From: Planctomycetota bacterium
GTDB taxonomy: Bacteria; Planctomycetota; Planctomycetia; Gemmatales; Gemmataceae
Assembly (NCBI GenBank): GCA_018970845.1
Contig: JAGWVO010000197.1
Coordinates: 1-6,807 of the forward strand
Direction: 5' to 3'
Length of the DNA: 6,807 bases
Of this stretch, positions 1-4,637 are shown piece by piece. Made by a program: the position numbers and the translations under genes. Position 1 is the first letter of the stretch. Each line of letters starts with the position of its first letter. The notes under the pieces were generated by a model, which was not told the DNA's origin, searched no databases, and saw only the letters and a program-made list of their open reading frames with translations.

Positions 1-1021
1 ACGCGCCGCTCGAGGTTGGATGATCCACCAGGTTGATCACCATGCCGGGGGCCAACACGGGATTGCGCGCCCTGCCCGTGGCGACCAGCGCCCGGGAACC
101 CGCCGCCAAGGCCTGGGTTTCCGCCCGCTTCTGCACCGAGTCGTACAGCTCGGGAATGGCCCCGGGGTTGTCCGTACCGCTGCCGGCCACCTGGTCGAAG
201 TAGCGGGCCGTGCCCAACTCGGGCGCCTGCCATGTGGCGTTGAAGGCCGCGCCGTTCACGGTGGCCGGACCGGCCCCGGCGGCCGGCGCGACCGCCGTCG
301 TTCCCTCCAGCAACCGGTTGAACACCTGGAACTGGGTGTCGACGATCCCCACCGCGCCGGTGCGCAAGCTTTTTCGCGTGGTCCATTCATCAACCGTGTC
401 GAGGCTGATGGCCGTGCCCGTGGCCGGGTTGTACTGGAGCGGATCCGTCGTCGGATTCGACCGGGCGTTGTCGGTCACCACCAATTGGTGAGCGTCTTGG
501 GAATGAATCCAGAAATGGGAGAATCCTTCCTCGGCGCAAATCCTGAGGAAAAACTCCAGGTCGGTTTCCCGGTACTGAGTGCAGTAGTTCCGCGTGGCGC
601 CGGGATTGGCCAGTTCCAAAAGGGCGCCCCCCGCGCCAGCGACAACTTCCTTGATGATCTGCCCTGCCGACATCGACTGGAAAATCCGCGACCGCCTGTT
701 GAGCGACAAAAGCCACAGGTTCGGCCTGAGCACGAACTCGTACCAGCAGATGTCGCGCGATGGTTCCAGCGCCGCGACCTCGGCGACGATTCCATTGAAA
801 TAACGCGCCTTGCCGCCGCCGGTGTCACACGCCACCGCCACTGGTTGCCCCAAAAGCGATTCCGGGTCCGGGTCGGGCCTTGAAAGGTCGGCAGGTCGCT
901 TCGCGCCTGCGACCACCACATACTCGAAAAGGCCCGACAAGGTCTCACGGCCGCGGAACCGGAGAACCACCAGGGCGCCTTCCCCCAACGGGGTTTCAAG
1001 GGTGAATGGAACCGTGGGCAT
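1..1021 (-). CDS. vgrG: VgrG-type spike protein of a type VI secretion system, N-terminal 340 residues (3' end off window)
   Basis: The minus strand is open from an ATG at 1021 to the left edge, giving 340 residues with no stop. Landmarks of the gp27-like half of VgrG are clear: residues 94-116 hold the tyrosine, FVLRPNLWLL and RIFQSMS segment, followed by QIIKEVV. Residues 147-171 hold NYCTQYRETDLEFF, then the EEGFSHFW motif typical of VgrG. Residues 319-334 (RNPVLAPGMVINLVDH) match the end of that half. The gp5-like OB fold and beta-helix needle would lie beyond the edge, since family members usually exceed 550 residues. VgrG trimers form the puncturing spike on the Hcp tube and carry effectors. 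The start is supported by GAGGAG (1028-1033) six bases upstream. It lies 43 nt downstream of the PAAR gene on the same strand, so the two are probably one operon. A tail-spike gene of another contractile injection system is a less likely alternative. Confidence 0.92.
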   Translation of the reverse strand, partial: MPTVPFTLETPLGEGALVVLRFRGRETLSGLFEYVVVAGAKRPADLSRPDPDPESLLGQPVAVACDTGGGKARYFNGIVAEVAALEPSRDICWYEFVLRPNLWLLSLNRRSRIFQSMSAGQIIKEVVAGAGGALLELANPGATRNYCTQYRETDLEFFLRICAEEGFSHFWIHSQDAHQLVVTDNARSNPTTDPLQYNPATGTAISLDTVDEWTTRKSLRTGAVGIVDTQFQVFNRLLEGTTAVAPAAGAGPATVNGAAFNATWQAPELGTARYFDQVAGSGTDNPGAIPELYDSVQKRAETQALAAGSRALVATGRARNPVLAPGMVINLVDHPTSSGA

Positions 1022-1027
1022 CAGATG

Positions 1028-1033
1028 CTCCTC
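1028..1033 (-). promoter_or_regulatory. Ribosome binding site of vgrG
   Basis: The minus strand reads GAGGAG, six bases before the ATG at 1021. It fixes the start of the truncated VgrG frame, which has no stop inside the window and is easy to miss. Confidence 0.75.
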
Positions 1034-1064
1034 GCGGACAGTTGCGGTCGCGCCAGCGGAGCGC

Positions 1065-1361
1065 TCATGGGCCGATGAACACCGTGGGGGCCCCCGGCCC
1101 CACCACTGTTCCGCCATGCTCGCACATGTCGCCCACGCGGCAGATGGGAACGCCGCCGGCGGTCACGGTCGGACTTCCAACGGCCAGGGAATTCATCGGC
1201 CCCACGCAAACAGCCTCATCCCCCTCGATGATGGCGGGAAGATTGCAGATGAAGACGGTCGGGCTGCCCGGGCCGATGATCGTTCCACCCACATGCGGAA
1301 CCACGCCGGTCACCATGGGGCAGACATGGGCATCGCCGATCATCGCCGCGGGCATGGCCAT
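1065..1361 (-). CDS. PAAR-domain spike-tip protein
   Basis: A 98-aa protein made up entirely of a PAAR domain, with no N- or C-terminal extension, so it is a bare tip cap rather than a PAAR-effector fusion. Two similar halves are visible: GGTIIGPGSPTVFI at 25-38 and GGTVVGPGAPTVFI at 83-96. Each is preceded by histidine and cysteine residues (H12, C14, H23; C74, C80, H82) that are candidates for the zinc site stabilising the sharp tip. PAAR proteins fold as a small cone, bind the end of the VgrG trimer needle and sharpen it; many also recruit effectors. The ATG at 1361 is preceded by AAGGGA (1369-1374) at seven bases; the ATG at 1355 is an alternative with poorer spacing. The gene precedes vgrG and is probably co-transcribed with it. 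It is divergent from the gene at 1631. Confidence 0.95.
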   Translation of the reverse strand: MAMPAAMIGDAHVCPMVTGVVPHVGGTIIGPGSPTVFICNLPAIIEGDEAVCVGPMNSLAVGSPTVTAGGVPICRVGDMCEHGGTVVGPGAPTVFIGP

Positions 1362-1399
1362 GGCTGGGTCCCTTTGCTTGCTGGAGATCCCACGGATTT

Positions 1400-1427
1400 A
1401 TGCTACGGTTCGCGCTTGCCGGGACAA
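1400..1427 (-). promoter_or_regulatory. Candidate sigma70-like promoter of the PAAR-vgrG unit
   Basis: On the minus strand TTGTCC (1422-1427) and TAGCAT (1400-1405) are separated by 16 bases. Each matches four of six consensus positions. The -10 box ends 38 bases before the PAAR start. The match is weak and rests mainly on position. Confidence 0.25.
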
Positions 1428-1490
1428 CGGAAAACCCTGAAATCCGGCCGGCAAACGGGCCAACCGCGAAACCCGGGAACAAACCCCGGC

Positions 1491-1517
1491 ATCAGGGCGG
1501 CCTTTCCCTGATAAAAT
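1491..1517 (+). promoter_or_regulatory. Inverted repeat abutting a -10 box in the divergent intergenic region
   Basis: ATCAGGG (1491-1497) and CCCTGAT (1506-1512) form a perfect 7-bp inverted repeat with an 8-base loop. Its last base is the first base of TAAAAT (1512-1517), which matches the -10 consensus at five of six positions and faces the gene at 1631. No good -35 is seen at the expected distance, which suits an activated or regulated promoter. A further CCCTGA lies at 1435-1440 and could pair with the TCAGGG arm instead. The rest of the 269-nt region between 1362 and 1630 shows only GC-rich sequence with short palindromes. Confidence 0.35.
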
Positions 1518-1619
1518 GAGGAAATCGAATCCGCGGCGACCGGGCGCCAAATGCCCTCCTGATGCTGAATCCGGATCCCGTCGCGGCGAATCGATGTCGT
1601 GGCGCATGCGCGCCCGCCC

Positions 1620-1624
1620 GGGAG
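1620..1624 (+). promoter_or_regulatory. Ribosome binding site deciding the start at 1631
   Basis: GGGAG lies six bases before the ATG at 1631. The upstream in-frame ATG at 1562 has no comparable site, so the shorter 301-aa product is preferred. Confidence 0.65.
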
Positions 1625-1630
1625 CCACTC

Positions 1631-2536
1631 ATGCCTTTTGACGCGATCGTGGAGGCCATTCTCGAGGGAAAGACCGTGCCCGAGGAGTCCAAGATGGAAC
1701 TCTTCAGGGCCGACGCCAGCAATTCCGACAGCAAGAGCCATGGCTTGTTTTCCAATGTCGCCGGCCATCTGGTCATGGTGGTTTGCAAGGACAAGGGAAT
1801 CACCTTCGAGGGCATCACCCACCTGAACCTCCCCAAGTTGCGAAACGCCCACGCCTACCGCGCCGACTTCCGCGGCCGGGACGGTTCCGAATTCAACTGC
1901 ATGTGCGTCAGCCAAATGGCCCAGGTCGGCACCGGCAGCTTCCAGTTCCTGTCCGGATCGCTTGACCACCTGGCTTCCGAGGAGGGATGCCCGGCCTGCG
2001 ACTACCTTGGAGGATGCGAGGCTTGCGACCGGGCGCAGATGGCGAAGTTGGCTCCGCCGGGCTCAGGATTGGGATTGCGGGAATCGGAAGAGGGCCTTGC
2101 CAAGGCGATGGGCCGGGAGACCTTGGAGTCGCTGCTGGATTTCTACAGGTCCTACCACGAATTCAGGCGCGAGGCCCAGGAAAAGGCCAAGGAACCATCC
2201 GGCGCCGAAGATCTCCCCCTGGACATGCCGGAACCGATGCGCCAGCTATTCATGGCCGACCTGGCGGTGATCGACTACGCCCTCGGCATGCTCCGCCGAG
2301 CCTCGCGCCGCGCCGGCGATCCCGAAAGCCATCCCGGGCAAAAACTGGCCGATTGCCACCATGTCGAGGAAACCTTCAACCTGCTTCAAACCCAGTTGAA
2401 GGGTTTCAGGTCGCTCGTGGCGAGGGTGAAGGCCGATCCGAAGGGGATGATGGACCAACTCTCCAAGCAGCAAGGCGACGATGAAGCCGAGGGTGATGAC
2501 GACGAGGAAGCGGATGGCAAGCCCGAGGCCGGGTGA
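1631..2536 (+). CDS. Unrecognised 301-aa protein with a four-cysteine (CxxC-x5-CxxC) motif and an acidic tail
   Basis: I do not recognise this protein. No signal peptide or membrane segment is visible, so it is probably cytoplasmic. Residues 1-115 look like a mixed alpha/beta region, with C90 and C92 in a CMC motif. Residues 120-132 hold CPAC, five residues, then CEAC (C120, C123, C129, C132), which resembles a compact zinc knuckle. Residues 150-280 are rich in charged and helix-forming residues, with possible coiled-coil stretches near 165-190 and 245-280. Residues 283-294 are almost all Asp and Glu, and the end is a short flexible tail. The start at 1631 has a ribosome binding site; starting at 1562 would add 23 residues. 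It is divergent from the PAAR-vgrG genes, which hints at, but does not show, a link to secretion, for example as a regulator or adaptor. An iron-sulfur cluster in place of zinc is possible. Confidence 0.85.
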   Translation: MPFDAIVEAILEGKTVPEESKMELFRADASNSDSKSHGLFSNVAGHLVMVVCKDKGITFEGITHLNLPKLRNAHAYRADFRGRDGSEFNCMCVSQMAQVGTGSFQFLSGSLDHLASEEGCPACDYLGGCEACDRAQMAKLAPPGSGLGLRESEEGLAKAMGRETLESLLDFYRSYHEFRREAQEKAKEPSGAEDLPLDMPEPMRQLFMADLAVIDYALGMLRRASRRAGDPESHPGQKLADCHHVEETFNLLQTQLKGFRSLVARVKADPKGMMDQLSKQQGDDEAEGDDDEEADGKPEAG

Positions 2537-2592
2537 GCCGGGAGGCAGGTGAGCGTTGCGCGATCCGCCGCGCCTGATAAGCTTGGAATTCA

Positions 2593-2675
2593 GCCGGAGT
2601 GGCGGAATGGCAGACGCGCTGGACTCAAAATCCAGTATCCGCGAGGGTGTGTGGGTTCGAGTCCCACCTCCGGCA
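2593..2675 (+). tRNA. tRNA-Leu (anticodon CAA)
   Basis: A complete cloverleaf can be drawn. The acceptor stem GCCGGAG (2593-2599) pairs with CTCCGGC (2668-2674), with A2675 as discriminator. The anticodon arm is CTGGA, loop CTCAAAA, TCCAG (2619-2635), with anticodon CAA at 2626-2628 reading UUG. A long variable arm, ATCC-GCGA-GGGT (2637-2648), marks a class II tRNA. The T arm is GTGGG-TTCGAGT-CCCAC (2651-2667). The 3' CCA is not encoded, so it must be added after transcription. Six T residues at 2679-2684 just downstream may help end transcription. Upstream there is only a poor promoter match (TTGCGC at 2556-2561). No integrase or attachment-site duplication is seen beside it. Confidence 0.97.
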
Positions 2676-2780
2676 TGATTTTTTCATGAAATTTCAATGA
2701 ACCGCTCGCGACCCTCCGTCCCGAACCGGCAACTCGTTCGAATTGTTGGCTTCTGTATCGCCGATCCCCTTCATCGCAAC

Positions 2781-2787
2781 GGGGAGG
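2781..2787 (+). promoter_or_regulatory. Ribosome binding site supporting a TTG start at 2795
   Basis: GGGGAGG lies seven bases before the TTG at 2795. The first in-frame ATG, at 2828, has no such site and would remove half of the signal peptide, so the TTG is chosen. Confidence 0.75.
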
Positions 2788-2794
2788 AATTCAC

Positions 2795-3595
2795 TTGCGA
2801 TCCATTTTTTTGACAATATCCGCCGCCATGGCCATTTGGTCGGCTTTTTGTCCGCCTTCCATGGGACATGAGGTGAAGGTTTTCGCGAGCAACCTTCACT
2901 TGCCTCCCGAGGGAGGAAAAACCACCATTTACCTCGGGTATGGCCACCGGATGCCCATTGACGACCTTCTCGACGCCAAATCCCTTGAAAAATATGAGGT
3001 TATTTTGCCAGACGGAACATCCCGTCCCATTCCAGCCGAGGGTTTGGGCGTTCACGCCGCCGTCATGCGCCTCGAGACGCCCGGATTGCACCGTGTCGTG
3101 GCGGTCAGGCGCCGCATGGTCTTCACCTATGTCTTTGAAACCGATGGCAATCGCGCTCTCAAGCGGGGCGGCAAATCCGACCATGCCGGCGCCAAGGTTG
3201 ACAACGCCACCAGATATCAAGATTGTGGGGTCGCCATGATCGCTTGCGGAGATGCCGCCAAGGCCCCCTTGCCAATCGGACTACCTGCTGAAATTGTGCC
3301 ACTGGCCCCGCCCGCCGAATGGCGGAGCGGCCGCGACATCCAGTTCAAGCTGCTGGTCGCAGGCAAACCCGCCGAGTTCGCCCATGTCGTCGCCAAGCCG
3401 ATGGGGCACAAGCCTGACGAGGGCTGGGCCTTCGCCACCGAAACCAACCGGGCGGGCATCGCCCGACTTCGGGCGGACCGCCCCGCGACCTGGCTCATCA
3501 AGGCCACCGTTAAAACGCCGGCATCGGTAGACGATTCCAAGGATTTTGACTGGAACTCGATCACCACGAGCCTCACCCTCGAGATTGAACCATGA
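2795..3595 (+). CDS. Exported DUF4198 (NikK-like) protein, probably nickel-associated
   Basis: A 266-aa protein from a TTG start. Residues 1-24 form a signal peptide with likely cleavage after Ser-Met-Gly, which leaves His25 as the first mature residue. The cysteine at 19 is not in a proper lipobox. The mature start (HEVKVFASN), LGYGHRMP at 47-54 and the C-terminal half, with its AKPMGHKPDEGWAF segment at 200-213 followed by a RADRPATWLIKATVK strand, fit the DUF4198 family. That family includes the NikK component of nickel ECF-type transport operons. Histidines at 25, 35, 51, 87, 99, 130, 197 and 205 are possible ligands. It would act outside the cytoplasmic membrane, binding or presenting metal. 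Its stop overlaps the start of the next gene (ATGA), and nikR lies just beyond. The family assignment is fairly firm; nickel as ligand is inferred from the neighbours, and cobalt or copper cannot be excluded. Confidence 0.85.
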   Translation: MRSIFLTISAAMAIWSAFCPPSMGHEVKVFASNLHLPPEGGKTTIYLGYGHRMPIDDLLDAKSLEKYEVILPDGTSRPIPAEGLGVHAAVMRLETPGLHRVVAVRRRMVFTYVFETDGNRALKRGGKSDHAGAKVDNATRYQDCGVAMIACGDAAKAPLPIGLPAEIVPLAPPAEWRSGRDIQFKLLVAGKPAEFAHVVAKPMGHKPDEGWAFATETNRAGIARLRADRPATWLIKATVKTPASVDDSKDFDWNSITTSLTLEIEP

Positions 3596-4047
3596 GGCCC
3601 GCCCTGCTCGCGGTGGCGATCGCCTTCCTAGCGCCCGGGAGCGGCTGGTCCCACGGCCTTGGAGTCGAGGCGAAAATCGTGGGGCCCACGGTTTTCGTGA
3701 CTGGATTCCACGACGATGACAGCCCCGCGGCCGGAGCCAAGGCCGCGGTTTTCTCGACCGGGGGACCTAAAGTGGCCCAGGGTGAACTTGACCCGACAGG
3801 CAAGTGGTCGTTCCCCGTACCAAAAGGCGGCGATTACCGCATTGAGATTAGCGGCGATGACGAACACCGGGCCATGGTTCGCTTGTCGGTGCCCGAGGGT
3901 AGCACCGCCATTGGGCCAACCCCCCAACAAACCGGACAGGTTAGCCAAGCCGCTCCGTGGGTCATGGTAGCCTTGGCCGCGGGCACCGCAGTCGCGGCAC
4001 TAGCGGTTTGGCGACCTTGGATGGCGCGGCCGACATCCACAAGCTGA
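3592..4047 (+). CDS. Exported, membrane-anchored NikL-like protein
   Basis: A 151-aa protein whose ATG overlaps the previous stop codon in ATGA, a sign of translational coupling. Residues 1-20 are a signal peptide with likely cleavage after Gly-Trp-Ser, leaving His21 as the first mature residue. Residues 21-102 look like a small beta-sandwich of the carboxypeptidase-regulatory or transthyretin type, with AKAAVFS at 49-55, then a DPTGKWSFPVP turn and a DYRIEISGDDEHRAMVRLSV end. A Pro/Gln/Thr linker follows, then one transmembrane helix at about 122-140 and a short cytoplasmic end. This order (signal peptide, mature His, small domain, C-terminal helix) is what I expect of NikL, the partner of NikK in nikKLMQO operons. 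No transporter gene follows; the next gene is nikR on the opposite strand. The similarity is to architecture more than to strict motifs, so the name is tentative. Confidence 0.75.
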   Translation: MRPALLAVAIAFLAPGSGWSHGLGVEAKIVGPTVFVTGFHDDDSPAAGAKAAVFSTGGPKVAQGELDPTGKWSFPVPKGGDYRIEISGDDEHRAMVRLSVPEGSTAIGPTPQQTGQVSQAAPWVMVALAAGTAVAALAVWRPWMARPTSTS

Positions 4048-4054
4048 GACTCAG
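4044..4054. repeat. 11-nt palindrome holding both convergent stop codons
   Basis: CTGAG-A-CTCAG is a perfect palindrome around a central A. It contains the TGA of the NikL-like gene (4045-4047) and, on the other strand, the TGA of nikR (4051-4053). No GC-rich hairpin with a T run is present on either strand here, so transcripts probably read into the opposing gene. Confidence 0.6.
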
Positions 4055-4497
4055 TGGGAATGGCCATGACCGCCGTGACCAGCCATCCCTTCCTCGGCCG
4101 TGACTAGGAATATCTTGGCGTGATGGATGCCCTTGAGCCCGCTCAATTCGCTGGCCAGCGCCTGGATCTCGGCCGCCGGCCCGCGGAGCGCGATGAGTTC
4201 CATGCACAAATCGTGATTCAAGTGCACATGCATGGTGGAGACAACAAGGTCGGCGTGGTCATGCTGGATTTCAATCATTTTGTCGGTGAGGCGTGCCTTG
4301 TGGTGGTCGTAAACCACGGTGAGGCTGGCGGCAACCTCCACGGTATCGCCCGCCACTGCAACGGCGGTCAATCGCTCACGGAGGAGTTGGCGAATGGCCT
4401 CGCTTCGGGTCGCGAAACGAGACTCAAGGCAAAACCGGTCGAACTGCTCCAAAAGATCGGACTCTAGGGAAACCGAAAAGCGAACGATATCCGGCAC
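4051..4497 (-). CDS. nikR: Nickel-responsive transcriptional regulator NikR
   Basis: A 148-aa protein from a GTG start. Residues 4-43 form the ribbon-helix-helix DNA-binding domain (RFSVSLESDLLEQFDRF, then RSEAIRQLLRERL). Residues 55-135 form the ACT-like nickel-binding domain. The four high-affinity nickel ligands of E. coli NikR (H76, H87, H89, C95) are matched with identical spacing by H79, H90, H92 and C98. NikR works as a tetramer that binds its operator when nickel is plentiful and represses nickel uptake genes. The last eight residues, HGGHGHSH, form a histidine-rich tail absent from the E. coli protein. The GTG at 4497 has a very strong ribosome binding site, GGAGGTGA. The gene converges on the NikK/NikL-like pair with a 3-nt gap, and its product is the best evidence that the cluster concerns nickel. 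Confidence 0.96.
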   Translation of the reverse strand: MPDIVRFSVSLESDLLEQFDRFCLESRFATRSEAIRQLLRERLTAVAVAGDTVEVAASLTVVYDHHKARLTDKMIEIQHDHADLVVSTMHVHLNHDLCMELIALRGPAAEIQALASELSGLKGIHHAKIFLVTAEEGMAGHGGHGHSH

Positions 4498-4503
4498 GAA
4501 TCA

Positions 4504-4508
4504 CCTCC
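4504..4508 (-). promoter_or_regulatory. Ribosome binding site deciding the GTG start of nikR
   Basis: The minus strand reads GGAGG, within GGAGGTGA, six bases before GTG at 4497. This is close to a full anti-Shine-Dalgarno complement and supports the non-ATG start, which also gives the usual NikR N-terminus. Confidence 0.8.
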
Positions 4509-4528
4509 ATGGAATGGATGCTGTCTTC

Positions 4529-4556
4529 TTATGCGAATTTCTTCCGATTTTCATCG
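4529..4556. promoter_or_regulatory. Candidate NikR operator of E. coli type upstream of nikR
   Basis: TTATGC (4529-4534), a spacer of exactly 16 bases, and TCATCG (4551-4556) resemble the E. coli nik operator GTATGA-N16-TCATAC, with four of six matches in each half. It lies 31 bases upstream of the nikR start, which suits autoregulation. The half-sites are only partly symmetric, so this is tentative. Confidence 0.25.
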
Positions 4557-4586
4557 AGGGGCCCTTGTTGATGATGGCCCGGCTAG

Positions 4587-4613
4587 GTAAGAAAAAATAA
4601 ATATTCGTAACAC
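4587..4613. promoter_or_regulatory. Candidate NikR half-site of the GTGTTAC/GTAACAC type
   Basis: GTAACAC at 4607-4613 equals one half of the GTGTTAC-N13/14-GTAACAC signal proposed for NikR in deltaproteobacteria. The other half, at N13 spacing (4587-4593, GTAAGAA), matches only three of seven positions. It lies in the region shared by nikR and the DUF1559 gene, beside an AT-rich stretch that could hold a promoter. Confidence 0.2.
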
Positions 4614-4637
4614 CCGAACCCTGCATTGGGTTTCGCC

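Noticed and set aside
20..883. Long plus-strand open frame of 287 residues
   Set aside because: It is antisense to the clear VgrG frame, is full of Arg and Gly as expected of a GC-rich shadow, and shows no family motif.
475..999. Minus-strand open frame of 174 residues within vgrG
   Set aside because: It overlaps the VgrG coding sequence in another frame and has a low-complexity Arg/Ser/Trp composition.
810..1511. Plus-strand open frame of 233 residues across the PAAR gene
   Set aside because: It is antisense to PAAR and to the start of vgrG; its Gly/His-rich part is the reverse complement of the PAAR repeats.
1562..1630. Earlier ATG extending the four-cysteine protein by 23 residues
   Set aside because: There is no Shine-Dalgarno before it, whereas GGGAG stands at the right distance from 1631.
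1516..1641. Possible 41-codon leader ORF overlapping the start at 1631
   Set aside because: It has no ribosome binding site and an Arg-rich composition typical of chance frames, and its ATG overlaps the candidate -10 box.
2593..2675. tRNA-Leu as an integration site for a mobile element
   Set aside because: No integrase gene, no repeated tRNA 3' end and no clear composition change appears in the window.
2687..2696. Palindrome TGAAATTTCA after the tRNA gene
   Set aside because: It is short and AT-rich, with no T run after it; too weak to call a terminator or operator.
2771..3220. Minus-strand open frame of 149 residues
   Set aside because: It is antisense to the DUF4198 gene, which has a signal peptide, a strong ribosome site and family motifs.
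4120..4467. Plus-strand open frame of 115 residues
   Set aside because: It is antisense to nikR, whose nickel ligands and DNA-binding domain are unambiguous.
4565..4593. TTGTTG-N17-TAAGAA as promoter of the DUF1559 gene
   Set aside because: Spacing is ideal but each box matches only three of six consensus positions.
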